Position numbers and translations under genes: made by a program. Source: SG8-41 sp035259205 (GTDB lineage: Bacteria > Pseudomonadota > Gammaproteobacteria > Burkholderiales > SG8-41). Taken from it: a DNA stretch of 22,667 bases. Location of the stretch: positions 1 through 22,667 of the forward strand of contig DATFWO010000109.1 of the NCBI GenBank assembly GCA_035259205.1, written 5' to 3'. Of the stretch, positions 6,996-13,554 are shown piece after piece. Below the pieces are notes generated by a model. The model saw nothing but the letters and a program-made list of their open reading frames with translations, was not told where the DNA came from and made no database searches. Every line of letters starts with the position of its first letter. The stretch's first letter is position 1.

Positions 6996-8291
6996 ATGAG
7001 CGAAGCGGCGAGCAAGAACGCACGCGCGGCGGTGGATGCGGTTTACCGCGCCGAGTCGCGCCGCGTCTTCGCCACGCTGGTCCGTCTGCTGGGCGACTTC
7101 GACGTCGCCGAGGAAGCGCTGCACGACGCTTTCAGAGCGGCGCTGGAGCAATGGCCCCGCGACGGCGTGCCCGCCAATCCCAGAGCCTGGCTCGTTTCGG
7201 CCGGCCGCTTCAAAGCCATCGACGGCATCCGCCGGCGCGCCCGGTTCGAAACCACGCCGGTGGAGGAGCTGCCCGAGCAAGTCGATGCCGGCAGCGACCC
7301 AGCCGCACGGGACGACGAGCAGGTCGAGGACGACCGGCTGCGACTGATCTTCACGTGCTGCCACCCGGCGCTGCCGCCGGACGCCCAGGTGGCGCTGACG
7401 TTGCGCGAGGTATGCGGGCTGACGACCGAGGAGATCGCGCGCGCCTTTCTGACCGGCGCGCCTACCGTCGCCCAACGCATCGTGCGCGCAAAGAACAAGA
7501 TCCGCGACGCGCGCATACCCTACGAGGTGCCGTCGCGGACCGAGTTGCCGGACCGCCTCGATGCCGTGCTGCGCGTGATCTATCTCGTGTTCAACGAAGG
7601 CTACTCCGCTTCGTCCGGCGCATCGCTCACCCGGCACGATGTCTCGGACGAAGCCATCCGCCTGGGGCGACTGCTGATGGAGCTGCTGCCCGAGCCGGAG
7701 GTCATGGGGCTGCTTGCCCTGATGCTGCTGCAGGAGTCCCGGCGCGCGGCGCGCACCTCTGCGTCGGGCGAGCTGATCCTGCTGGCCGATCAGGACCGCG
7801 CGCTATGGAACAGGGAGCAGATCGCGGAGGGACAGGCGCTGGTGGCACGTGCGCTCTCGTCGCGCCGGGCTGGGCCCTACTCGCTGCAGGCGGCGATTGC
7901 GGCGGTGCATGCCGAGGCCGCCGGGACTGCCGCAACCGATTGGGCGCAGATTGTCGGGCTCTATGACGTACTGGCACGGATGGAGCCGTCACCCGTCATT
8001 GAATTGAATCGCGCCGTGGCGGTCGCCATGCGGGACGGTCCCGCTGCCGGCCTCGAACTGGTCGACGCGATCCTCGCGCGCGGCGATCTGGCCGACTACC
8101 ACCTGGCGCATTCGGCGCGCGCGGATTTTTGCCGGAGGCTGGGGAAGATCGAGGAAGCCCGCGCCTCCTATCAACGGGCCCTCGGCCTCGTCCGGCAGGA
8201 AACGGAGCGGCGATTCCTGGAGGGGCGCCTGGCCGAGCTCGCCGAGACCCCGGGCACCCGGAAGATTGGGAGGCCGGGAGCAAATACGTGA
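6996..8291 (+). CDS. RNA polymerase sigma factor, ECF42 group, with long C-terminal extension
   Basis: A 431-residue sigma factor. Region 2 (about residues 10-80) includes LLGDFDVAEEALHDAF and the PRAWLVSAGRFKAIDGIRRR segment that contacts core and the -10 element. Region 4 (about 132-172) has LTLREVCGLTTEEIARAF and a recognition helix around VAQRIVRAKNKI. About 250 more residues follow, starting with the hallmark VIYLVFNEGY (about 195-203) and running into helical, TPR-like repeats (IVGLYDVLARMEPSPVIELNRAVAV; ARADFCRRLGKIEEARASYQRAL). This layout with DGPF genes next door defines the ECF42 group, which has no classical anti-sigma factor; the extension is thought to be required for activity. 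Start ATG 6996 was chosen because the first residues then match the group; GTG 6924 and ATG 6939 are possible but would overlap or abut the receptor gene. Confidence 0.93.
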   Translation: MSEAASKNARAAVDAVYRAESRRVFATLVRLLGDFDVAEEALHDAFRAALEQWPRDGVPANPRAWLVSAGRFKAIDGIRRRARFETTPVEELPEQVDAGSDPAARDDEQVEDDRLRLIFTCCHPALPPDAQVALTLREVCGLTTEEIARAFLTGAPTVAQRIVRAKNKIRDARIPYEVPSRTELPDRLDAVLRVIYLVFNEGYSASSGASLTRHDVSDEAIRLGRLLMELLPEPEVMGLLALMLLQESRRAARTSASGELILLADQDRALWNREQIAEGQALVARALSSRRAGPYSLQAAIAAVHAEAAGTAATDWAQIVGLYDVLARMEPSPVIELNRAVAVAMRDGPAAGLELVDAILARGDLADYHLAHSARADFCRRLGKIEEARASYQRALGLVRQETERRFLEGRLAELAETPGTRKIGRPGANT

Positions 8292-8351
8292 GTATGGCGG
8301 TCGGGTCCGTCCTCTTTGCACTCGCGACCTCATGCACTGCCGATACCGGGG

Positions 8352-8378
8352 TGTCGAAACGCGGCCCGCCCATTCGAC
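8352..8378 (+). promoter_or_regulatory. Candidate ECF42-dependent promoter upstream of the first DGPF gene
   Basis: TGTCGA at 8352-8357 and CGAC at 8375-8378 are separated by 17 nt. As I recall, ECF42 promoters characterised in Streptomyces venezuelae carry TGTCGA at -35 and CGA/TC at -10. The site lies in the 126-bp gap between the sigma gene and the DGPF gene it would control, and predicts a transcript starting near 8385 with a leader of about 33 nt. No good housekeeping-type promoter is seen in the same gap. Confidence 0.6.
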
Positions 8379-8417
8379 TAGGGTCATAGCTGTTGCACCC
8401 ACACCGGAGAGGACGCG

Positions 8418-8792
8418 ATGAAATATCTGTGCCTAATCAGCGCCGAAACCTTGATGGAGCAGATGACCGAAGCGGCCGCGGAGAAGCACTACGAAGAGTA
8501 CCGTGAGTTCACTACCGCCATCAGTAAGAGCGGCCACTTGATCGGCGTCAACCGGCTGGAACCCCCTTCGGCCGCGGTCACGGTTCGGGTGCGGCAGGGG
8601 AAGGTATCGACCACCGACGGCCCCTACGCGGAGACGAAGGAACAACTCGGCGGCTACTACGTTATCGAGGCGAGGGACCTGAATGAGGCCATCCAGGTCG
8701 CCTCCAGGATTCCCGGCGCGCGCATCGGGTGCGTCGAAGTGCGGCCAATCGCCGAGGATCAACGCACGCTGCGCGCGATCGATCCGGTGTAG
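8418..8792 (+). CDS. DGPF-domain (YCII-related) protein 1
   Basis: A 124-residue cytoplasmic protein of the YCII-related/DGPF type. It opens with the typical MKYLCLI strand, has an ISKSGHLIGVNRL strand-helix, then VTVRVRQGKVSTTDGPYAETKEQLGGYYVIEARDLNEAI in overlapping pieces: the TDGPYAETKEQLGG motif names the family. The fold is a small ferredoxin-like dimer. Such proteins are the regular genetic partners of ECF42 sigma factors; their biochemical role is unknown. ATG 8418 is preceded by GAGAGGA. It is the first gene after the candidate ECF42 promoter and stands three bases from the earliest possible start of the next gene. Confidence 0.94.
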   Translation: MKYLCLISAETLMEQMTEAAAEKHYEEYREFTTAISKSGHLIGVNRLEPPSAAVTVRVRQGKVSTTDGPYAETKEQLGGYYVIEARDLNEAIQVASRIPGARIGCVEVRPIAEDQRTLRAIDPV

Positions 8793-8822
8793 CTTGTGGA
8801 TGGGATCGGGACTCCGTGCAGG

Positions 8823-9431
8823 ATGAAGGCGGCAGCTCAGACGCGAGGACGTTTGCGGACCATGAAGTCCCACGGCTTCGGCGATCGGCGGTTCCTGGCC
8901 CCGGGTCAATGGCCTCCCGCAATACGCGTCACGCGCCGCTACCCGGCCGCCCCGGATCGCGTGTTCGCCGCCTGGCTCGATCCCAGCATGGCGGCCCGGT
9001 GGTTATTCGCGACCGCGTTTTGTCCCCTGGCGCGAGCCGCGATCGATGCGCGCATCGGCGGCTCGTTCTGCTTCACCGAGCGGCACGCCGGCATGCAGAT
9101 CGATTACACCGGCCAGTACGTAGAGATTGCTCCACCGCGCCGCCTGGCCTTTACCCTGTCCGTGCGCGGAGAGCCGCAGCCGGTCACGCGCGTCGCGGTA
9201 GAGATCATGCCGCTGAGAACCGGGTGCGTCCTTCATCTGACGCATGACAACGTGCCGACCGACTCCGCGGACCGCGCCGAGGCGCGCTGGACCGGCATCC
9301 TGTATGGATTGGGCGTGGCTCTCGAACGCGCCACGAACGTGGGGATAGGAGCGGAGCCGGGTCCGCCGTCGAATTGGCGCTCCGTCAATCGAGTACAACG
9401 TGTAGCAACCAATAGGGGGAGGAATTCATGA
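8823..9431 (+). CDS. SRPBCC / AHSA1-like (activator of Hsp90 homologue 1-like) domain protein
   Basis: About 202 residues from ATG 8823. The middle is an AHSA1-type START fold: IRVTRRYPAAPDRVFAAWLDPSMAARWLF (family form: VFDAPRELVFRAWTDPE...RWW), IGGSFCF, the YTGQYVEIAPPRRLAFTL strands and a C-terminal helix (RAEARWTGILYGLGVALERA). Members bind small hydrophobic ligands or are of unknown function, and AHSA1-like genes often accompany DGPF genes. The start is uncertain: GTG 8796, ATG 8823 and ATG 8862 are in frame and none has a strong ribosome site; ATG 8862 still leaves the whole domain intact. The last codons overlap the next gene's ATG (ATGA), and the ribosome site of that gene lies inside this one, so translation is probably coupled. 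Confidence 0.85.
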   Translation: MKAAAQTRGRLRTMKSHGFGDRRFLAPGQWPPAIRVTRRYPAAPDRVFAAWLDPSMAARWLFATAFCPLARAAIDARIGGSFCFTERHAGMQIDYTGQYVEIAPPRRLAFTLSVRGEPQPVTRVAVEIMPLRTGCVLHLTHDNVPTDSADRAEARWTGILYGLGVALERATNVGIGAEPGPPSNWRSVNRVQRVATNRGRNS

Positions 9432-9955
9432 TCAAGACCATCGGCGTCATCGTCCTCGCGCTCGTCGCCGGCGTGCTCATCTTTGCGGCGACCAAGCCGG
9501 ACACGTTCCGCGTACAGCGCTCGGCGAGCATCAAGGCGCCTCCGGAGAAGGTCTTCGCGCTCATCAACGATTTCAAGCGCTGGGATGCGTGGTCGCCGTG
9601 GGAGAAAAAAGACCCGGCGATGAAGCGGACCTTCGGCGCCGTGACCAGCGGCAAGGGTGCAGTGTACGCGTGGGAGGGCAATCGGGAAGTCGGCGAGGGG
9701 CGGATGGAGATCGCGGAGTCGGTTCCACCTGCCAGAGTAAAGCTCAAGCTCGATTTCCTGAAGCCGTTCGAAGCCCACAATGTCGTCGAGTTCAACCTCG
9801 AGCCCAAGGGCGAATCGACCAACGTGACGTGGGCCATGCAGGGCGATACGCCCTACTTTGCGAAGATCATTCACGTCTTCATCGATATGGACAGCATGGT
9901 CGGCAAGGATTTCGAGGCCGGCCTCGCCAACCTGAAAGCCGCCGCCGAACAGTGA
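9428..9955 (+). CDS. Membrane-anchored SRPBCC family protein (polyketide cyclase-like)
   Basis: A 175-residue protein. Residues 4-22 (TIGVIVLALVAGVLIFAAT) form one hydrophobic anchor; the rest, probably outside the cytoplasm, is an SRPBCC fold: FRVQRSASIKAPPEKVFALINDFKRWDAWSPWEKKDPAM, the G-rich strands GKGAVYAWEGN and VGEGRMEIAE, and a C-terminal helix (MDSMVGKDFEAGLANLKAAAE). The RWDAWSPWEKKDP stretch is characteristic of this subfamily. It probably binds a hydrophobic ligand; no catalytic residues are evident. A very strong ribosome site (GGGGGAGG) precedes ATG 9428. It belongs to the ECF42-DGPF operon. Confidence 0.9.
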   Translation: MIKTIGVIVLALVAGVLIFAATKPDTFRVQRSASIKAPPEKVFALINDFKRWDAWSPWEKKDPAMKRTFGAVTSGKGAVYAWEGNREVGEGRMEIAESVPPARVKLKLDFLKPFEAHNVVEFNLEPKGESTNVTWAMQGDTPYFAKIIHVFIDMDSMVGKDFEAGLANLKAAAEQ

Positions 9956-10002
9956 GAGTGCGCACGAGTCTCGGTAGCCACTCCCATCGGAGCGCACTCT
10001 CA
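9953..10002 (+). other. Intra-operon stem-loop (11-bp perfect arms)
   Basis: TGAGAGTGCGC (9953-9963) and GCGCACTCTCA (9992-10002) are perfect complements around a 28-nt loop. The left arm contains the stop codon of the SRPBCC gene, and the right arm ends just before the AGGAGG ribosome site of the second DGPF gene. No T-run follows, so an RNA-processing or stability role, or a weak internal terminator, is more likely than a classic terminator. Confidence 0.5.
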
Positions 10003-10017
10003 AGACAGGAGGACGCA

Positions 10018-10392
10018 ATGAAATATCTGTGCCTGGTATACCTCGACGAAAAACGGCTGGACGAGCTGCCGGACGAAGACTGCGTCGCTTACGATACGGC
10101 GATACGAAAGAGCGGCCACTGCATCGCCTCGGAGGCTCTGGAGTCGGTGCAGACAGCCACCACGGTGCGGCTCAGGAACGGCAAGGTGTCCGTCACCGAC
10201 GGGCCGTTCGCCGAGACCAAGGAGCAGCTTGCCGGTTTCTACATGATCGAGGCGAGGGATCTCAACGAAGCCATACAGATCGCGTCGAAGATCCCGCCGG
10301 CGCGCGTAGGCAGCATAGAGGTGCGGCCGATCAGGCCGATCCGCGAGACGGTCGTGCAGGCCGAAGCGCGGAATCGGGCAGGCAATTTGTAG
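10018..10392 (+). CDS. DGPF-domain (YCII-related) protein 2
   Basis: A 124-residue paralogue of the protein at 8418: same MKYLCLV start, IRKSGHCIASEAL helix-strand, RLRNGKVSVTDGPFAETKEQLAGFY signature in two joined parts, and EARDLNEAIQIASKIPPARVG. The motif has Phe in place of the usual Tyr (DGPF versus DGPY). AGGAGG lies 7 bp before ATG 10018, so the start is firm. The C-terminal tail (about 15 residues) is different from that of its paralogues and may be disordered. It is separated from the SRPBCC gene by the stem-loop at 9953-10002 and from the third DGPF gene by 9 bp. Confidence 0.94.
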   Translation: MKYLCLVYLDEKRLDELPDEDCVAYDTAIRKSGHCIASEALESVQTATTVRLRNGKVSVTDGPFAETKEQLAGFYMIEARDLNEAIQIASKIPPARVGSIEVRPIRPIRETVVQAEARNRAGNL

Positions 10393-10401
10393 GAGAAACC
10401 G

Positions 10402-10797
10402 ATGAAATTCGTATGTCTTGGATACATGGAAGCGAACAAGTTCGAGAACATGTCGGAAAGCGAGCGTAACGCCTTCGTGGACGGATGCTTCGCCTACGAC
10501 GACGTGCTTCGGCGCGGCGGTCACTTCGTTGGCGGCGAAGCGCTTCAGAACGCCCGCAACGCCGCCACGTTGCGCTTCCGGAACGGCAAAGTCTCCGTTA
10601 CCGATGGTCCCTACGCCGAGACTAAGGAGCACTTGGGAGGAATACTCGTGCTCGAGGCGAGGGATCTCAACCACGCCATCGAGCTGATGTCCAGGCACCC
10701 CGGCGTGCGCGGCGGGCCGTTCGAGATTCGCCCGGCGGCGGACCTGACCCAAATGATCCGCGACAGCGAGCAACGCCGCGCAAAAGCCGCCGGATAG
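10402..10797 (+). CDS. DGPF-domain (YCII-related) protein 3
   Basis: A 131-residue third paralogue: MKFVCLGYMEANKF, VLRRGGHFVGGEALQ, LRFRNGKVSVTDGPYAETKEHLGG and LEARDLNHAIELMSRHPG. It belongs to the slightly longer DGPF subtype, with an extra N-terminal helix around SESERNAFVDGCFAYDDVL. Family position: the TDGPYAETKE motif is intact. The ribosome site (AGGAG) overlaps the stop codon of DGPF 2, so the two are co-translated. It is the last gene of the ECF42 cluster; a short GC hairpin follows at 10828-10844. Confidence 0.94.
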   Translation: MKFVCLGYMEANKFENMSESERNAFVDGCFAYDDVLRRGGHFVGGEALQNARNAATLRFRNGKVSVTDGPYAETKEHLGGILVLEARDLNHAIELMSRHPGVRGGPFEIRPAADLTQMIRDSEQRRAKAAG

Positions 10798-10827
10798 GCG
10801 ACAGGAGGCGGTCGCGATCGGCGACAC

Positions 10828-10844
10828 GCCTCGTACGTCGAGGC
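10828..10844 (+). terminator. Short GC hairpin after the DGPF cluster
   Basis: GCCTCG (10828-10833) and CGAGGC (10839-10844) pair around a 5-nt loop, 30 bp after the last DGPF stop codon. There is no T-run, so termination here is only suggested by position. Confidence 0.25.
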
Positions 10845-10925
10845 CGCGCGTCAAGCACAGTCCCCCTTCGCGTTCGCGCGGCGCCTGCGGAAGGTCGAGC
10901 GGATTCCGCGCCGCACGGCTGACGC

Positions 10926-10931
10926 TATACT
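10926..10931 (+). promoter_or_regulatory. -10 element (TATACT) directly before the exonuclease III start codon
   Basis: TATACT ends 6 bp before ATG 10938. A transcript from it would begin at or next to the A of the ATG, which is a leaderless mRNA, in line with the absence of any ribosome binding site. No good -35 is visible at the expected distance (about 10903-10908). Confidence 0.45.
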
Positions 10932-10937
10932 GCCGGG

Positions 10938-11684
10938 ATGAAGATTGCCACCTGGAACGTCAACGGCATCCGCGCGCGGCAGGCGCAGGTGTGCGAATGG
11001 CTGGAGCGCGATCGTCCGGATGTCGTATGCCTGCAGGAGCTGAAGGCGGAGCTCACCCAGATTCCCGAGCAATGCAAGCTTGCGGACTACCACGTCTACT
11101 GGCACTGCCTTCGCGCATACTCCGGCGTGTCCCTGCACATCAGGAAGGGCCTGCTCGATGCCGAGCCGGCATTCAGCCATCCCGAATTCGACATGGAATC
11201 ACGGATCGTGCAGGCCGATCTCGGCAAGCTTCTTCTCGCCTCGGTCTACGTGCCCAACGGCGGCAAGGACTACGAAGCCAAGCTCACCTTCATGCGCCGG
11301 CTCACCGCATGGGTGCAGCAAGTGCATCGGGAAGGACGCGAGCTCGTCCTGTGCGGGGACATCAACATCACTCGCACCGAGATGGACGTGCATCCCCGCG
11401 AGCGCAAACCAGGCGTCATCGGCCAGCGGACCGAGGAGCGCGAGCTGTTCCAGACGCTGCTCGGGGAACAGCTGGTGGATGTCGGCCGCGCGCTCGACCC
11501 GGACAATCCAAACCTCTTCACGTGGTGGGCGCCCTGGCGCAACCTGCGCCAGCGCAACATCGGCTGGCGGCTCGACTACATATTCGCCTCGCCGGCGATC
11601 GCCGCCCGGGCCCGGAGCTGCGTCGTCCTTTCAGACTTCGGAACGAGCGACCACGCGCCGGTGGTCATGACCACGAGCGCGTAG
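10938..11684 (+). CDS. xth: Exodeoxyribonuclease III (AP endonuclease, ExoIII family)
   Basis: A 248-residue DNA-repair nuclease that cuts at abasic sites and removes 3' blocks in base-excision repair. All family motifs are present: WNVNGIRAR (N7), VVCLQELK with metal-binding E34, YSGVSLHIRK, GDINITRTEMDVH with D141 and N143, the WWAPWRNLRQRNIGWRLDY segment with the late catalytic Asp region, and the C-terminal SDHAPV (D238, H239). Length is slightly below E. coli XthA. It has no clear ribosome binding site; TATACT just upstream suggests a leaderless transcript. The gene faces the alpha/beta hydrolase gene, with repeat locus D between the two 3' ends. Confidence 0.95.
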   Translation: MKIATWNVNGIRARQAQVCEWLERDRPDVVCLQELKAELTQIPEQCKLADYHVYWHCLRAYSGVSLHIRKGLLDAEPAFSHPEFDMESRIVQADLGKLLLASVYVPNGGKDYEAKLTFMRRLTAWVQQVHREGRELVLCGDINITRTEMDVHPRERKPGVIGQRTEERELFQTLLGEQLVDVGRALDPDNPNLFTWWAPWRNLRQRNIGWRLDYIFASPAIAARARSCVVLSDFGTSDHAPVVMTTSA

Positions 11685-11694
11685 GCGTGCGAGA

Positions 11695-11815
11695 AACGTC
11701 TCAGATACTTCGTCGCAGATAGGGCGTCTCAGTAACGCGTCTTTGCGAAGCTGCGCTCCATCTGGGACGTGTCATCTGCGACGCATTATCTGGGACGCTC
11801 TATCTGGGACGCGTC
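11695..11815. repeat. Heptad repeat locus D: long inverted array with 14-nt (2x7) period
   Basis: The right arm (11760-11815) repeats every 14 nt: ATCTGGG or ATCTGCG alternates with a heptad beginning ACG, four times. The left arm (11695-11743) is the same on the other strand: CAGATAC, TTCGTCG, CAGATAG, GGCGTCT, CAGTAAC, GCGTCTT. The arms enclose about 16 nt and could form one long imperfect hairpin. The array lies between two convergent genes and runs into the last codons and stop (11800-11802) of the minus-strand hydrolase. Confidence 0.85.
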
Positions 11816-12495
11816 TCGATAACGGAGCCGACCCAAACCGCCAACGCGTCCAGCAATTCGGCCCGCACGTCGGCATCCTTGCGTCCCGAGCGGGCCGGAA
11901 CGTGAAAGGAGTGGTCGGCCTCTGCAAAGAGCATCAAAGTACCGCGCCCCGCGAGCCGTTCGACGAGCGGTCGCAACAGCGCCAGGTCTGCGAGCCGGTC
12001 GCGCGTTCCCTGCATGAACAGCATCGGGATCCTCACCTCGAAGAGATGCTTCCCGCGCTCGTCCGACGATCGTCCGGCAGGATGAAGCGGGAATCCGAGG
12101 AAAGCGATGCCGCGGACTCCAGGCAGCGGCGAGGCAACCTGCGCCAGCGATGTCATGCGGCCGCCGAAGGACTTGCCGCCTGCGATGACGGGAAGACCCG
12201 GCATCAGCCGCGAAGCTTCTGCAACCGCGGCGCGGACGGCCGCGCAGGCGATCTTGGGTGCGTCCGGCCGCTTCGAGCCGGCTTCCATGTATGGAAATTG
12301 ATAGCGCAGCGTGGCGATGCCGCGCTCCGCCAGCCCCTCTGCAACTGCGGCCATGAACTCGTGCGCCATGCCGGCGCCGGCCCCGTGCGCAAAGACGTAG
12401 CAGGCGCGCGCGTGGACGGGCGCCTGAAGCAGGCCGGAGACACGCCGTCCGTCATCGATACAAACCGTCACGGGCCGCGGGCTGGTGGAAGACAT
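11800..12495 (-). CDS. Alpha/beta hydrolase, KANL3/Tex30-like family
   Basis: A 231-residue cytoplasmic alpha/beta hydrolase. The oxyanion loop FAHGAGAGMAHEFM, the LAERGIATLRYQFPYME strand-helix, and the nucleophile elbow GGKSFGGRM (Ser109) are as in the KANL3/Tex30 family; Asp166 (QGTRDRL) and His195 (ADHSFHV) complete the triad. Substrates of this family are not well known; an esterase role is likely. The start ATG 12495 gives the family's usual N-terminus; a longer frame to 12654 exists but adds sequence unlike the family. No purine-rich ribosome site precedes it. The final codons, encoding VIETRPR, lie inside repeat locus D. Confidence 0.88.
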   Translation of the reverse strand: MSSTSPRPVTVCIDDGRRVSGLLQAPVHARACYVFAHGAGAGMAHEFMAAVAEGLAERGIATLRYQFPYMEAGSKRPDAPKIACAAVRAAVAEASRLMPGLPVIAGGKSFGGRMTSLAQVASPLPGVRGIAFLGFPLHPAGRSSDERGKHLFEVRIPMLFMQGTRDRLADLALLRPLVERLAGRGTLMLFAEADHSFHVPARSGRKDADVRAELLDALAVWVGSVIETRPR

Positions 12496-12579
12496 GTAGG
12501 GGGCTGAAGCAACCGGCGGACCCAAGAACCTGGGTCCATGATCTGGAAAGCGTGAGGGGTGTATGCCCGCCAAGCGCCT

Positions 12580-12585
12580 TATAAT
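12580..12585 (+). promoter_or_regulatory. Perfect -10 hexamer TATAAT upstream of the PilZ-like gene
   Basis: TATAAT at 12580-12585 overlaps the first base of the TTG codon of the longest PilZ-like frame. If it is a real -10, the transcript starts near 12592 and the protein must start further in, at GTG 12624. The -35 region (about 12557-12562) is poor. Confidence 0.35.
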
Positions 12586-12959
12586 TGGCTGCAAAGCCGT
12601 CCTCGTCAAGCGAGCGCCTGCCAGTGCATCAGCCCGAACTGCGAGCAGAACCACGGGTAGCGTTGAGTTTCCCGGGAACGTTGATCCTCGGCGACAAGGC
12701 GGCGCCCTGTGTGATTCAGAACATGTGCAGCCGGGGCTTCCTCATCAAGCACACGAAAGGGCTGCCGTCCGGTGAGGTCATGCAGTTGCACTGCGAGCTG
12801 TATCCCGCGCGATCCATCGATTGCAAGGTGCAGGTGCGGCACGTCAACGCCGAGAGCCTGGGCGCCAGAGTGATCGAAATCAGCGATGAGGGAAGGACGC
12901 TCTGCCAGCAGTTCCTCGCGGAGCGGCGCGCCCCCGAACCTCGTGACGTGACGAAGTGA
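12585..12959 (+). CDS. PilZ-like domain protein
   Basis: A protein of 111-124 residues with a PilZ-like beta-barrel. The RxxxR c-di-GMP motif reads RAEPR (residues 20-24), followed by VALSFPGTLIL, and the second motif reads NMCSRG where the family has (D/N)xSxxG; here Cys sits in the Ser position. Strands MQLHCELYP, IDCKVQVRHV and GARVIEIS follow. The first half of the c-di-GMP switch is therefore intact and the second is altered, so ligand binding is uncertain. The start is unsure: TTG 12585 gives 124 residues; GTG 12624 gives 111 and still includes the RxxxR. It stands alone, convergent with the RidA gene and divergent from the hydrolase. Confidence 0.72.
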   Translation: MAAKPSSSSERLPVHQPELRAEPRVALSFPGTLILGDKAAPCVIQNMCSRGFLIKHTKGLPSGEVMQLHCELYPARSIDCKVQVRHVNAESLGARVIEISDEGRTLCQQFLAERRAPEPRDVTK

Positions 12960-12965
12960 GCAGCG

Positions 12966-13000
12966 CTAGTGTGCTGTCCCGTAAAATACCGCACCACTAG
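12966..13000. terminator. Inverted repeat between convergent PilZ-like and RidA genes
   Basis: CTAGTG (12966-12971) and CACTAG (12995-13000) are complementary, and the stem can be extended past a one-base bulge by TGC/GCA pairing. The loop is about 16 nt. The right arm covers the stop codon of the RidA gene. Its position between two 3' ends suggests a shared terminator, but neither side has a clear T-run. Confidence 0.35.
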
Positions 13001-13392
13001 ATGACCGCTACGCAATCCACTTCGATATCGAACGGGCCCGGGAACGGAGAGACGCACAGAAAAATACGCGCGGGCTCCTCTGCGGCAAAGTAGCGCGCAT
13101 AGATTTCGTTGAACTTGGCGAAGTGCGCGGCGTCGGTGCAGTAGATGTTGCACTTGAGCACGCGATCCAGGGACGAGCCGGCGGCTTCCAGGCAGCGCTT
13201 CATCTGCTCGAGCACCACCTCGGCCTGTCGTTCGAAGGGAGCACGCTTCAGCTCGCCGGTTTCGGGGTCGAACGGCGGCAGGCCGGAGACAAAGACGAGC
13301 TCGCCGGCAACGGTCACCGGAAAAATCGGTCCTTTGCGGCGGCGCTCGAGATACGTCGAAAAGGGCTCTACCCGGATCGGCACTCGTTTCAT
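12997..13392 (-). CDS. RidA/YjgF/YER057c family protein
   Basis: A 131-residue member of the RidA superfamily, trimers that hydrolyse reactive enamine/imine intermediates or have related roles. Visible: VAGELVFVSGLPPFDPETGEL (N-terminal strands and the PxDxxxG turn), EVVLEQMKRCLEAAGSSLDRVLKCNIYCTD, FNEIYARYFAAEEPARIFLCV, in which the active-site Arg (PAR) is present, and a C-terminal IEVDCVAVI. In the RidA subgroup the last region reads IEIEAIA with an active-site Glu; here it is Asp, so this is likely one of the non-RidA subgroups. The start at 13392 has AGGAAG at good spacing; the longer frame to 13482 was not used. It is divergent from the GST gene. Confidence 0.9.
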   Translation of the reverse strand: MKRVPIRVEPFSTYLERRRKGPIFPVTVAGELVFVSGLPPFDPETGELKRAPFERQAEVVLEQMKRCLEAAGSSLDRVLKCNIYCTDAAHFAKFNEIYARYFAAEEPARIFLCVSPFPGPFDIEVDCVAVI

Positions 13393-13513
13393 CTCGCACT
13401 TCCTTTCATTCGGGTTTGCGCACGGAGCCCCGTCATTGTCGGGTCTGGAGCTCTCTCGATGTTTCACGGGAAGATGAACCATGACACCCGAAGGGACCGG
13501 CCACCGTTACACA

Positions 13514-13539
13514 TCAGGTAGACTCTCCCTTCCACCTGA
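13514..13539. promoter_or_regulatory. Possible operator: TCAGGT-N14-ACCTGA upstream of the GST gene
   Basis: TCAGGT (13514-13519) and ACCTGA (13534-13539) are perfect complements, 15 bp before the GST start codon. TAGACT at 13519-13524 is a weak candidate -10 within it. A dyad over a promoter could be a regulator site, but the arms are short and chance cannot be excluded. Confidence 0.25.
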
Positions 13540-13554
13540 CCTCGGAGAACGACG

